A DNA stretch of 64,000 nt. Origin: Georgenia satyanarayanai. GTDB lineage: Bacteria > Actinomycetota > Actinomycetes > Actinomycetales > Actinomycetaceae. The stretch covers positions 124,001-188,000 of the forward strand of contig NZ_JAMBNZ010000001.1 in assembly GCF_023715365.1 (NCBI RefSeq), written 5' to 3'. The notes under the pieces are model-generated. The model was given only the letters and a program-made list of their open reading frames with translations, had not been told where the DNA came from and made no database searches. Below, piece by piece: positions 41,796-49,836 of the stretch. A program made the position numbers and the translations under genes. The first letter of the stretch is position 1. Every line of letters begins with the position of its first letter.

Positions 41796-43171
41796 CGGCG
41801 GCTCGTCACGTCGTCCTGCAGCGGCTGGTCGGAGATCAGGGAGTCGAGCTGCCCGCCCACCCAGTCGGCGCCGGGGCGCGGGAAGCCGGAGAGGTCGGCC
41901 CCGATGATCGTGTGGACCGTCCCGGCGTTGGCGAGGGTGCCGTTGACGGTGGCCATGTGGGACATGCTGGCCGCCGCCTGCCCGCCACCCATGCCGGGGG
42001 CGCGCATCGCGTTGTAGTAGGACATCTGGTAGGCGTCGCCGCCTCCCGCGCGCAGCACGTTCCAGCCGTTCTGGGAGATGTTGTGCCGCGCGGCCTCCAC
42101 CAGCGAGGAGGGTCGCAGAACGGTCGAGGCAGGCCGGTAGGTCATCTGCGAGTACTCCGCCGCCTGCGCCTGGCGCCCGCGCTCGATGCGCTGGCGTCGT
42201 TGGCGGTTGCGCGCCTGCCCACCGGGACGGTGGCGTCCGTGGGGCATTGTGCGGCCGCGGGGGACGGCCGGTCCCGCCAGCACGTTGGACCGGCTGCTGC
42301 CCACCTGGGCGGCGCGGGCGGCGGCCCGGCCGCGCATGGCGACACCCACGAGCTTGCCCGCCCCCAGGGTGGCGAGCCCGACGACGTCCCACGCGAAGTC
42401 CTGCCAGCCCTTGTTGCCGTTCTCCGCGAGGGCGAAGTTGATCGCGGCCGCTCCCAGGCCGATGCCGAGACCGACGAGGACGTTGACGCCCGGGATGAAC
42501 ATGGCGACCACCGCGAGCACAGCCCCCGCGATGGCGAGCCCCTTGGCGATCCCGTCGAGGAGCTCGGCGTTCTTGTTGAGGAACTGGCGCCAGCCGTTGT
42601 CGTCCAGGCCGTTGGCCTCGAGCGCCTCGTCGATGAGCGCCATCGCGCTCTCGGCGGCGGTGTCGCGGTTCCCGATCGCCGTGTTGAGCTTGATGACGGC
42701 GTCGTCCAGCGCCTCCTGCGCCCCGGCGCGGGCCGTGTAGGCGTCGCTCAGCGTCTCGTTGGCGCGGTCCATGTCCTCCGGCGCGGTGTACGCCAGGCCC
42801 TGCTCGGCGGTGAAGACGTCGGTCTCGGCGGTCGTGAGCGCCGTGCGGGCCGTGGTCGCCTCCTCCAGCGCCTGGCGGGCGAGGCTCTGCGCCGAGCGCA
42901 GCGGCTCGACGTAGCCGGACAGGGCCTCCGCCGCACCGGAGTAGCGGTCGTGGACGAGCTCGATCTGCCCGGCCACCTCGAGCGCACGCTCGCGGAAGGC
43001 GTCGACGGCGAGGCTCACCTGGCCCTCGGACGCGGCGATGCTGCGCAGGTTCTCGGCGGCTTCGGAGATCGTCGTCGCGACGGCGGCCATCGCGTCCGCT
43101 CCGTCCTGGACGCTGGCGGGAGAGCCGGGAACGGGGTCCTCGTACCAGCCGAGCGGGCTCCAGTCGGTCAC
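41792..43171 (-). CDS. Putative T7SS-secreted effector with N-terminal T7SS-signal-like domain
   Basis: The 459-residue protein begins with a helical T7SS-signal-type region (about residues 10-190), including DPVPGSPASVQDGADAMAAV and long Ala/Glu helices. A hydrophobic pair of segments at about 205-250 (LAIAGAVLAVVAMFIPGVN and LVGLGIGLGAAAINFALA) is typical of WXG/LXG-type polymorphic toxins. The C-terminal 160 residues are basic, Gln/Arg/Gly-rich and match nothing I know; this is where a toxin activity would lie. The GTG at 43171 overlaps the WXG100-like stop. Toxin function is inference from architecture. Confidence 0.7.
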   Translation of the reverse strand: MTDWSPLGWYEDPVPGSPASVQDGADAMAAVATTISEAAENLRSIAASEGQVSLAVDAFRERALEVAGQIELVHDRYSGAAEALSGYVEPLRSAQSLARQALEEATTARTALTTAETDVFTAEQGLAYTAPEDMDRANETLSDAYTARAGAQEALDDAVIKLNTAIGNRDTAAESAMALIDEALEANGLDDNGWRQFLNKNAELLDGIAKGLAIAGAVLAVVAMFIPGVNVLVGLGIGLGAAAINFALAENGNKGWQDFAWDVVGLATLGAGKLVGVAMRGRAAARAAQVGSSRSNVLAGPAVPRGRTMPHGRHRPGGQARNRQRRQRIERGRQAQAAEYSQMTYRPASTVLRPSSLVEAARHNISQNGWNVLRAGGGDAYQMSYYNAMRAPGMGGGQAAASMSHMATVNGTLANAGTVHTIIGADLSGFPRPGADWVGGQLDSLISDQPLQDDVTSRR

Positions 43172-43485
43172 GGTGCCACCACCGGGCCGGTCGTGGTCTC
43201 CGGGTCGACGGACACCGCGCGGGCGAGCTGGGCGTCCCACTCCTCGAAGGCGATGCCCACGCCCTCGGAGACGTCACCGAGCGTGCCGATGGTCTCGAGC
43301 ATGTCCTGGCGCCGGCTCTGCCAGTTGTCGGCGAAGTTGCGCACGCGCTTGGCCAGGCCGCCGTGGCCGACGTGGTCGGCGAGTGCGTGGGCGTCGTCCT
43401 TCGCGTAGGTGAAGGTCTCGACGACGTTGCGAAGCTGTGCACCGGCCTCCTTGAGAAGCTCGGTGTCCACCTGTACGTCGGGCAT
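43168..43485 (-). CDS. WXG100-like small helical protein
   Basis: The 105-residue protein has the size and helix-turn-helix hairpin pattern of ESAT-6/WXG100 proteins, with a central tryptophan in FADNWQSRRQDM where the WxG turn would be; the glycine is not conserved. It lies immediately upstream of the putative effector with a GTGA overlap, the usual arrangement for a secretion partner. The ATG at 43485 follows GGCAGGAC. It heads the six-gene operon. Confidence 0.7.
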   Translation of the reverse strand: MPDVQVDTELLKEAGAQLRNVVETFTYAKDDAHALADHVGHGGLAKRVRNFADNWQSRRQDMLETIGTLGDVSEGVGIAFEEWDAQLARAVSVDPETTTGPVVAP

Positions 43486-43568
43486 GTCCTGCCAATCCTC
43501 GAGTCGGGACGGCTCGCGCCGTCGGGACGTGCTGCGACATTTCTACCTCACCCGGCCGCGTCGGGACG

Positions 43569-43588
43569 GTTCTCCCCATGGGGAGAAC
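43569..43588. promoter_or_regulatory. 20-bp perfect palindrome between S4 gene and T7SS-like operon
   Basis: GTTCTCCCCATGGGGAGAAC is a perfect palindrome. It lies five bases past the S4 gene stop and 84 bases upstream of the WXG100-like start, so it could be a terminator for the former or an operator for the latter. Confidence 0.55.
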
Positions 43589-43593
43589 TCCCC

Positions 43594-43962
43594 TCAGTAG
43601 CCGCGCAGCCGGGTGAGGTCGCGCCGCTCCCGCTTGGTGGGCCGCCCGGCGCCACGCTCCCGGACCGGGACGGCGGCCTGCTCGACCTTCGGTGGGGGCG
43701 GCGGGGTCTCGTCGATCATCGCCTGGGCGGCGAGCGGGGCGCCGACGCGCTTGCGCAGCGGCCGCTGGACGACGACGGTGCGCTCCTGCGGCCCGCCGGT
43801 CACGACCACCCGGCTGCCGGTCCCGACGAGCGTGGCGGGCTTGGCACGGTCACCGTCGACGCGCACGTGCCCACCGCGGCAGGCGGCCTGGGCCTGGCTG
43901 CGGGTCTTGAAGATCCGCACCGCCCACAGCCAGCTGTCCACGCGCACGGAGTCCTCGGCCAT
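43594..43962 (-). CDS. S4-domain RNA-binding protein (Hsp15/HslR-like)
   Basis: The 122-residue protein has an S4 RNA-binding domain at its N-terminus (RVDSWLWAVRIFKTRSQAQAACRGGHVRVDG), the hallmark of Hsp15/HslR, which binds 50S subunits carrying nascent chains after heat stress. The C-terminal half is Pro/Arg/Lys-rich. It is encoded just downstream of the ABC-2 exporter genes on the same strand, with a 38-base gap. Confidence 0.87.
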   Translation of the reverse strand: MAEDSVRVDSWLWAVRIFKTRSQAQAACRGGHVRVDGDRAKPATLVGTGSRVVVTGGPQERTVVVQRPLRKRVGAPLAAQAMIDETPPPPPKVEQAAVPVRERGAGRPTKRERRDLTRLRGY

Positions 43963-44000
43963 GGACCGATGCTACGCGGGCCGGGGCGGGCCGGCGGGCG

Positions 44001-45164
44001 CTACATGGCGCGGGCGACGCTGCGGCGCAGCGCCCAGGCGCCGAGCCCGACGAGCACCACGGCCATCGCGGCGAGCACCCCGAGCTGGGGCGCGATGTCG
44101 CTCAGGCCGCCGTCGTGGCGCTGGATCTCGGCGAAGGCCTCGTAGCCCCAGGCGTGCGGGGTGGCGTGGGCGACCGTGCGCAGGGTGTCGGGCATGAGCT
44201 CGAGGGGGAACATGCACCCGCCGAGCGCGGCGAGCACGAGCCCGAGTCCCACGGCCACCCCGTTGGCGGCGCCCTCGTGGTCCATGAGCGAGCCGAGCAC
44301 CATGGCCGCGCCCGTGGCGACCGCCCCGAAGACGAGGACGATGAGCAGCGCGAGGCCGACGTCCCCGAAGTCGACGCCGAAGACGAGCACGCTCGCGACC
44401 ATGATGTAGACGCCCTGGAAGCTCGCGATGACCCACCGGCCGAGGACCTGGCCGAGGATCGCCTGCGCGCCGGACACCGGCGCGGCGAGCACCCGGCCCT
44501 GGACGCCGAGCCGGCGGGACTGGATGAGGGTGACCGCGCTGCCGAGCGTGGAGAGGAAGACGAAGAGCAGCACCATCGTTGCGGCGCCGAGGTCGAACTG
44601 GCCCAGGCCGCCGAGCTCCTGGGCGATCTCGTCGACGTCGACGGCGCGCAGCTCCACCGGGGCCACCTCCTCCCGCGCCTCGGCGAGCTCGGCGTCCGAC
44701 TCGGCCGCGGGGACGCCGGCGTCGGCCAGGGCGGTGAGCTGGGCACGGTCCAGGGACAGGGTCTGCAGCGCGGTCCGCACGAGCTGGGCGGCCGCCGGCG
44801 AGCCGGCGTCCGAGGAGGAGATGAGCTCGACCTCCGCGGGGGCGCCGGCCGCGAAGGCGTCCTCGGCGGCGTCGTCGACGAGCAGACCGATGTCCACGCG
44901 CCCGCGCGCGACGAGCTCGCGCATCTCCTCGGGGCCGGTCTCGCTCACGGTGCCGCCGGCGTCGGTGAGCTCGGCCGCGAGCGCGGTGCTCAGCTCGCCA
45001 CCACTGCCGGTGAGGGCCACCCGGCCCGAGGGTCCGCCGCCGCCGAACTGCAGCCCGATGACGACGACGAGGAGCAGCGGGAAGATGAGCGCGAAGAAGA
45101 TGTTCGAGCGGTCCCGCACGAAGCGGCGCAGCTCGGTGCCGGCGATCGCCAGCGGCGCCCTCAC
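44001..45164 (-). CDS. ABC-2 type transporter permease
   Basis: The 387-residue protein has one N-terminal membrane segment (about 22-40), a large extracytoplasmic domain (about 40-190) and five to six membrane segments in the C-terminal half, with the ABC2_membrane_3 pattern (LIQSRRLGVQGRVLAAPVSGAQAILGQVLGRW). It pairs with the similar protein encoded upstream, their GTGA overlap indicating coupled translation. The exported compound is unknown; drugs or lipids are typical. Confidence 0.85.
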   Translation of the reverse strand: MRAPLAIAGTELRRFVRDRSNIFFALIFPLLLVVVIGLQFGGGGPSGRVALTGSGGELSTALAAELTDAGGTVSETGPEEMRELVARGRVDIGLLVDDAAEDAFAAGAPAEVELISSSDAGSPAAAQLVRTALQTLSLDRAQLTALADAGVPAAESDAELAEAREEVAPVELRAVDVDEIAQELGGLGQFDLGAATMVLLFVFLSTLGSAVTLIQSRRLGVQGRVLAAPVSGAQAILGQVLGRWVIASFQGVYIMVASVLVFGVDFGDVGLALLIVLVFGAVATGAAMVLGSLMDHEGAANGVAVGLGLVLAALGGCMFPLELMPDTLRTVAHATPHAWGYEAFAEIQRHDGGLSDIAPQLGVLAAMAVVLVGLGAWALRRSVARAM

Positions 45165-46327
45165 GACGTCACCCCGCGGTCGGGCACGAGCCGGGAGAGC
45201 AGCGCGAGCACGGCGGCGAAGGCGAGCATCATCCCGACCGGCCCGGCGACGTCGCCCAGTCCCCCGCCGCCGGCGGTGATGCCGAGCGCGCGGGTGAAGG
45301 CGGAGACCGGGTTGAGGTCGAGGAGCGTGGCGGCCAGCCCGCCCGCGGCGATGGGGAAGAACGCGCCGCCGGCCATCCCGAGGACGACGGCGAGGATCGC
45401 CTGCGCGACCCCGGCCTGCTCGGCGGTGCGCGCCACCCGGGCGACGACGAACATGAGCGAGGTGGCCGCCGCGACGACGCTGAGGACGAGGACGAGGACG
45501 ACCGGCTCGGAGCCGAAGTCCACCTTGAACAGGAGGGTCCCGGCCGTGAGGAGGACGAGGGTCGAGGCGACCCCGAGGACGTAGCTCGACAGCGCCTTGG
45601 CCCCGACGATGAGGCCCGGGCGGATGGGCATCGACCGCAGCCGCGCCAGGGTCCCCTGCTCGCGCTCGTTGACGAGGGCGAGCACGCCGAAGCCCACGGT
45701 GAACAGGAGGAACAGGCCGGCCTGTCCGGCCACGGTGGTGGCGGCCGGGTCGAGCTGCTCGGTCGCCGTCGTGCCCTCGACGGTCGTGACGGCGGGGGGC
45801 GCCTGGGCCACCTGCTGGCCCACCGCGCCCACCGCCTCGTCGGGGAGCCCGACGGCGGCAGCGGCCCGCGTGGCGACGGTCCCGGCGGTCATCTGCTCGG
45901 TGACGCCGCGGACGACGAGGAGCAGGACGTCGGTCTCCAGCCCCGCGCCGTCGCCCTCGACGAGCTCGACCGTGACCGGCTCGCCCGCGGTGACGGCCTC
46001 CCTGAAGCCCTCGGGCACGACGATCCCGAGCGCCGCGTCGCCGGCCTCGGCGAGCGGGCGCACCTCGTCGGCGGCGACGGGCTCGACGGTCACCGCGAAG
46101 TCCTCGATGCCCTCGAGCGCCGCCAGGAGGGTGGCGGCGAGCTCGTCCTCGGCGGGGACGGCGGCCGCGACGGTGACGGCGCCGAGCTCGGGGGCGTCGC
46201 TGCCGGAGAAGACCAGGTTCATGACGAACATGAGGGCCACCGGCACGAGCACGCCCATGATGAGGACGGAGCGGTCGCGCACGCGCTGGCGCAGGTCGCT
46301 GGCGGCCATGGTGAGGAGCGGTCGCAT
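45161..46327 (-). CDS. ABC-2 type transporter permease
   Basis: The 388-residue protein has the same layout as its downstream neighbour: one N-terminal membrane segment, an extracytoplasmic domain rich in Ala/Val/Glu and a C-terminal block of about five segments (LVNEREQGTLARLRSMPIRPGLIVGAKALSSYVLG is the family's coupling region). It forms a heteromeric pore with the next permease and is driven by the ATPase encoded one base upstream. Confidence 0.85.
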   Translation of the reverse strand: MRPLLTMAASDLRQRVRDRSVLIMGVLVPVALMFVMNLVFSGSDAPELGAVTVAAAVPAEDELAATLLAALEGIEDFAVTVEPVAADEVRPLAEAGDAALGIVVPEGFREAVTAGEPVTVELVEGDGAGLETDVLLLVVRGVTEQMTAGTVATRAAAAVGLPDEAVGAVGQQVAQAPPAVTTVEGTTATEQLDPAATTVAGQAGLFLLFTVGFGVLALVNEREQGTLARLRSMPIRPGLIVGAKALSSYVLGVASTLVLLTAGTLLFKVDFGSEPVVLVLVLSVVAAATSLMFVVARVARTAEQAGVAQAILAVVLGMAGGAFFPIAAGGLAATLLDLNPVSAFTRALGITAGGGGLGDVAGPVGMMLAFAAVLALLSRLVPDRGVTS

Positions 46328-46328
46328 G

Positions 46329-47309
46329 TCAGTCCCGCAGCGCCTTGCCGGTGAGGTGGAGGAAGACAGACTCGAGGTCGGGACGGGTGATCTCGACGTC
46401 GGACAGCTCCATCCCGCTGCGGCCGGCGGTCGTCACGACGCCGGCCACCGCCGTCGGGGCCTCACGCAGATGCAGCACGAGGTCACGCCCCTCGGCGACG
46501 ACGCTCTCGACGGCGGGCAGCTCGCGCAGCGCGGTGGCCGCGGCGGCGGCGTCCCCGGCGCCGACGAGGCGGATCTCGTCGAGCTCACCGATGATCCGGA
46601 TGAGCTCCTGGCGGGTGCCCTCGGCCTGGATGCGGCCAGCGTCGATGATGCCGATGCGGTCGCAGAGGCGCTCCGCCTCCTCCATGTAGTGGGTCGTGTA
46701 GAGGACGGCCATGCCCTCGGTCGACAGCGCCTCGACCGACTCGAGGATCGCGTTGCGCGACTGCGGGTCCACGCCGACGGTGGGCTCGTCGAGGATGAGG
46801 AGCTCGGGGCTGTGGAGCAGCCCGATGCCGATGTTGAGCCGGCGCTTCATGCCGCCGGAGAACTCCTTCGTCGGGTCCTTGGCGCGGTCGGTGAGGCCGA
46901 TGAGGTCGAGCACCTCGGCGGTGCGGCGCTTGAGCGTGGCTCCGCCCAGGCCGTGGAGGCGCCCGAAGAACTGGAGGTTCTCCCGGGCGGTGAGCTCGGG
47001 GTAGATCGCGAGGTCCTGCGGGACGAGGCCGAGGTAGCGCTTGGGCTCGACCTCGCGCGGGCCCATCCGCCGCCCGCCCACGCGCACCTCGCCGTCGTCG
47101 GCCGCGAGGAGGCCGGCGACCATCGAGATCGTCGTCGTCTTGCCGGCGCCGTTGGGGCCGAGCAGCCCGTAGGTCTCGCCCGGCGCGATCCGGAAGGAGA
47201 CGCCGTCGACGGCGGTGAGGTCACCGAAGCGGCGGACGAGACCGGTGACCTCGAGGACCGGGGACCCGGTGCGCGGCTCGGCGGGGCGGGGGGCGACGTC
47301 GCTCGTCAC
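46329..47309 (-). CDS. ABC-2 exporter ATP-binding protein
   Basis: The 326-residue ATPase has Walker A GPNGAGKT, Q-loop LVPQDLAIYPELTARENL, signature FSGGMKRRL, Walker B LLILDEPTVGVDP and an H-loop in YTTHYMEEAE, as in drug- and lipid-exporting ABC-2 systems. A C-terminal regulatory region of about 90 residues follows. Start is the GTG at 47309, with AGGAG at proper distance. Upstream are 209 bases and then a divergent, IS-interrupted lipoprotein gene. Confidence 0.92.
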   Translation of the reverse strand: MTSDVAPRPAEPRTGSPVLEVTGLVRRFGDLTAVDGVSFRIAPGETYGLLGPNGAGKTTTISMVAGLLAADDGEVRVGGRRMGPREVEPKRYLGLVPQDLAIYPELTARENLQFFGRLHGLGGATLKRRTAEVLDLIGLTDRAKDPTKEFSGGMKRRLNIGIGLLHSPELLILDEPTVGVDPQSRNAILESVEALSTEGMAVLYTTHYMEEAERLCDRIGIIDAGRIQAEGTRQELIRIIGELDEIRLVGAGDAAAAATALRELPAVESVVAEGRDLVLHLREAPTAVAGVVTTAGRSGMELSDVEITRPDLESVFLHLTGKALRD

Positions 47310-47518
47310 GTGAGCTCCTGCCGGTGGGTGGGTGTGCGGATCATCGTGACACAGCGCGGGACACCCACGCGGACGTATTGCGCGCCGCCCGCCGCGCACA
47401 CCCCGGCATCGGCTCGGGACCGCATGAAAGCGCCGTCGCGAACCGGCCCCTGCGGCCCGCGCGCGCCACTACTGTGCCGGTGAGGCGCCGGCCGGCGCCC
47501 CGTCGACAGGGGGAGCAC

Positions 47519-47607
47519 GTGCCGCGACACCGCCTTGTGGCCCTGGGGGCGCTCGCCGCCCTCGCCGTCAGCGCCTGTGACGGCGCGGAGCCGGCGGCGG
47601 TCGCCCC
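47519..47607 (+). pseudogene. 5' end of a lipoprotein gene interrupted by an IS3 element
   Basis: A GTG at 47519 preceded by GGGGGAGCAC opens a frame with a lipoprotein signal peptide (RLVALGALAALAVSAC, lipobox ending at Cys20) and about ten further residues before the left end of the IS element. The frame runs on 21 codons into the IS and stops. I could not identify the 3' remainder on the right side. The intact gene would encode an exported lipoprotein of unknown function. Confidence 0.6.
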
Positions 47608-47631
47608 TGAAGCGCCCCAGGTTCTCTGCCG
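47608..47631. repeat. Left terminal inverted repeat of the IS3 element
   Basis: The first 16 bases are identical to the complement of the right end, and GCCGCTC matches again seven bases later. Confidence 0.75.
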
Positions 47632-47634
47632 CTC

Positions 47635-48662
47635 TCATGCGGGCTGCGGCTCGGGGTTGAGGGCAGCATAGTGGGCTTGTTCGTACTCGATGGGTGGGAC
47701 GTTGCCCAGGGTGCCGTGGAGGCGGCGGGCGTTGTACCAGTCGGCCCAGCCGGCGGTGGCGTACTCCACGTCGGCGATGGTCTTGAAGGGCCCCTCGTGG
47801 AACACGGTGGTGGCGGATCGCCTCGGACTTGTACAGGCCGTTGATGGTCTCGGCCAGTGCATTGTCGAGCGCGTCGCCGACCGACCCGATCGAGGGCCGG
47901 ATCTCGGCCAGCGCGAGGTGCTCGGTGAGCCGAATGGACGTGTATTGGGCGGGTTCAACCGGTCCATGCAACACCGGGCTATTGGAGCGACTGTAGCTGC
48001 TCGGTGAACGCCTCGGCTGGTGTCTTCCAGCCGAGGACTTTGCGGGGCCGGTTGTTGACCGCCAGAGCGACGGCCTCGAGGTCCTCGGGCGACCAGCGGG
48101 ACAGGTCGGTGTGCATCGTGGCAGCCACGTGCCAGGCCACGATCCGCTGGGAGAACACGTCGATGATGAACGCGACGTAGACGAACCCGGCCCACGTGCG
48201 GACATAGGTGAAGTCCGTGACCCACACGCGGTTGGGTGCCGCAGCGGTGAAGTCCCGGTTCAGGAGGTCACCGGCGCGGATGCCGTCCTTGGCCCGGATC
48301 GTGGTGCGGGTGCCCTTGTCGCGTCGCACGCCGACGAGTCCAAGGGTGGTCATTGCCCGGTCTACTGCCCCTGCGGCGGCGTCGGGGACGGTGGTGCGGC
48401 GCAGGTAGGCCGTCATCTTCCGGCGCCCGTACAGGCCCTCTGGGGTGAGCCGGCGCCGGCCGTGGTGGTCGGTGGTCCAGGCGGCCTCGCGCACCGCGTC
48501 AACGACCTGGGCGTCGCTCATTGTGCGGGCGGCGATCACGCGGCTGGCGCTCTTCCAGCTGCGATAGGTCCGCGCAGCGATCTGGCAGCCCTGCTCGCGC
48601 AGCACCCGACAGATCGACTCGACTGCGTGGCCCTGGGACCTCATGGTCTCGATGAATCCCAT
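47635..48662 (-). pseudogene. IS3-family transposase OrfB, chimeric and frameshifted
   Basis: The N-terminal part (48662 to about 48106) encodes a normal OrfB start, MGFIETMRSQGHAVESICRVL, and the first half of the integrase core (VWVTDFTYVRTWAGFVYVAFIIDVFSQRIVAW). At HTDL the frame passes into an IS30-type C-terminus and stops at 47979. Beyond the IS30 piece the IS3 reading resumes with YTSIRLTEHLALAEIRPSIG, changes frame near 47810, and ends with the normal GTLGNVPPIEYEQAHYA tail at 47635. About 30 core codons are missing, so the enzyme is dead. Confidence 0.8.
47948..48105 (-). mobile_element. IS30-family 3' end fragment inside the IS3 transposase gene
   Basis: The segment encodes SPEDLEAVALAVNNRPRKVLG and then WKTPAEAF, the conserved C-terminus of IS30 transposases, and continues into a sequence like an IS30 terminal repeat (GGTGTTGCATGGACCGGTTG on the minus strand). 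No other part of IS30 is present. Boundaries are approximate. Confidence 0.7.
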
Positions 48663-48664
48663 GA

Positions 48665-48976
48665 TCAGCGGTTGCGGGGGTCGAGTTCCCCGACGAAGAA
48701 AACTGTGGCGGCTTTCAAGACCGCGTTGTCCTCTTCGAGGCGGCGGACCTTGGCCTTGAGCGTCTTGATCTCGGCCAGCTCCTCGGTGGTGGATCCGGAG
48801 CGCTGCCCGTCGTCGACCTGGGCCTGCATCACCCAGCGACGCACCGACTCCCTGCTGACGCCGAGCTGCTTGGCAACGGCGAACGACGCCGCCGTCAACG
48901 ACGGGTACTCACCGGCGTGCTCGGTCGCCAACCGCACAGCACGGGCTCTCAGCTCTGGATCAATCTTCTTGGGCAT
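48665..48976 (-). CDS. IS3-family transposase OrfA
   Basis: The 103-residue protein is a typical IS3 OrfA: a helix-turn-helix (FAVAKQLGVSRESVRRWVMQAQ) followed by a leucine-zipper segment (LAEIKTLKAKVRRLEEDNAVLKAA). It binds the IS ends and cooperates with OrfB. The ATG at 48976 has AGGAGG nine bases upstream; the ATG at 48985 directly abuts that site and is less likely. The gene is intact, unlike orfB, whose ATG lies two bases after this stop. Confidence 0.85.
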   Translation of the reverse strand: MPKKIDPELRARAVRLATEHAGEYPSLTAASFAVAKQLGVSRESVRRWVMQAQVDDGQRSGSTTEELAEIKTLKAKVRRLEEDNAVLKAATVFFVGELDPRNR

Positions 48977-49006
48977 GGTGCTCATCCTCCTGGACTCAAA
49001 CAGGAG

Positions 49007-49030
49007 CGGCATCAAACCTGGGGCGCTTCA
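49007..49030. repeat. Right terminal inverted repeat of the IS3 element
   Basis: Complementary to 47608-47631 with 16 identical terminal bases. Confidence 0.75.
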
Positions 49031-49032
49031 GA

Positions 49033-49113
49033 CTGCTGCGTCTGGGCGCCCTCAACGAGCACACCCGCCGCGCCTGGCTCCACGCTGCAGCCGCCATCGC
49101 CCGAGGACTATGA
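49033..49113 (+). pseudogene. Possible 3' remnant of an unidentified gene next to the IS
   Basis: A short frame with strong GC bias at third positions encodes LRLGALNEHTRRAWLHAAAA and then IARGL before a stop. It begins immediately at the right IS boundary and has no start, so it may be the tail of a gene cut by the IS or an earlier event. It does not continue the interrupted lipoprotein in an obvious way. I do not recognise it. Confidence 0.3.
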
Positions 49114-49191
49114 CGCATTATCCGGACTGCATGGTCGGGCCCCAATCTCCGCCTGGCTGCTGAGGGCTGTCGCGGGGCGCCCGGATAGTTC

Positions 49192-49836
49192 TCACAGTAA
49201 AGCGAATATCAGCTCCGAGGTGGTCCACAAAATGAATCCAAGTAGCTGAGCGCCTAGCAGGCAGCTGGGGAGGCCCACAGTGAGCATCTTACGCGGCCGC
49301 CACGGCGGTCTCTGAACTGCACGACGTGACGACCGCGCTTTCGGTTCTATTGCACCGACATTTGGGCCGGGCTCGACGGATTGTGCCCAGCCGCGAATCG
49401 TGTCCGCTATTCGAGCGTACCGGGGACTCGATCGAAGACCCTGTAGTTGAGAAGGGCCGTACGCCTCTACAATGCAGCGGTAGCCAGAGCGCGTCTCGAT
49501 GATTATCCCGTTATGGCTCGTAACATCGGCGATGTCGTTTCTCTTGAACTCGACGATCGAGATTCCGTTGATGATGACCATTGTCGTGGAGTCGACCGCT
49601 ACCCGCATCGAGGCCATGCTCCCTACAGCCCAAAGCAAAACTCCGAGTATCAGCATGTACTGGACATAGCCAGAGTAAGGGAGCTGCCAGCTCACTGGCG
49701 TAAGCGAGAGTCCTATCACGGCCAATAGTCCAGCGGCCGAAAGAAGAACGACGATTGGAAGTCGGGGAGGTGCAATCAAATGCCGCTTTTCTCGCCCGCT
49801 GGCGCCAGTCTCGGAGTGCGCAGGCCAGCTCACCAT
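49192..49836 (-). CDS. Membrane protein with PH-like domain, lower-GC gene
   Basis: The 214-residue protein has two N-terminal membrane segments (about 27-45 and 54-75), a beta-rich middle (MRVAVDSTTMVIINGISIVE, DVTSHNGIIIETRSGYRCIV) like a bacterial PH domain, and a C-terminal membrane segment. Function is unknown. The ATG at 49836 follows AGGTGGAAG. Its base composition is visibly less GC-rich and its codon use more mixed than in neighbouring genes, which suggests recent acquisition. Confidence 0.55.
   Translation of the reverse strand: MVSWPAHSETGASGREKRHLIAPPRLPIVVLLSAAGLLAVIGLSLTPVSWQLPYSGYVQYMLILGVLLWAVGSMASMRVAVDSTTMVIINGISIVEFKRNDIADVTSHNGIIIETRSGYRCIVEAYGPSQLQGLRSSPRYARIADTIRGWAQSVEPGPNVGAIEPKARSSRRAVQRPPWRPRKMLTVGLPSCLLGAQLLGFILWTTSELIFALL

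Larger units (their letters stand above)
47608..49030. mobile_element. IS3-family insertion sequence, degenerate
   Basis: The element is bounded by imperfect inverted repeats beginning TGAAGCGCCCCAGGTT on each side, ends in the 5'-TG...CA-3' form usual for IS3, and carries leftward orfA and a disrupted orfB. Length is 1423 bases. No clear target duplication is seen at the two flanks (CCC on the left, GAC on the right), so rearrangement after insertion is possible. It sits inside a lipoprotein gene and contains an IS30-derived piece. Confidence 0.8.

Noticed and set aside
41792-43240. Longer start of the T7SS-like effector at 43240
   Set aside because: The extra 23 residues are the antisense-like shadow of the WXG100-like gene's end; the GTG at 43171 gives the GTGA overlap used throughout the operon.
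48660-48670. Programmed frameshift between IS3 orfA and orfB
   Set aside because: No clear slippery A-tract is visible; orfB has its own ATG two bases after the orfA stop, and orfB is disrupted anyway.
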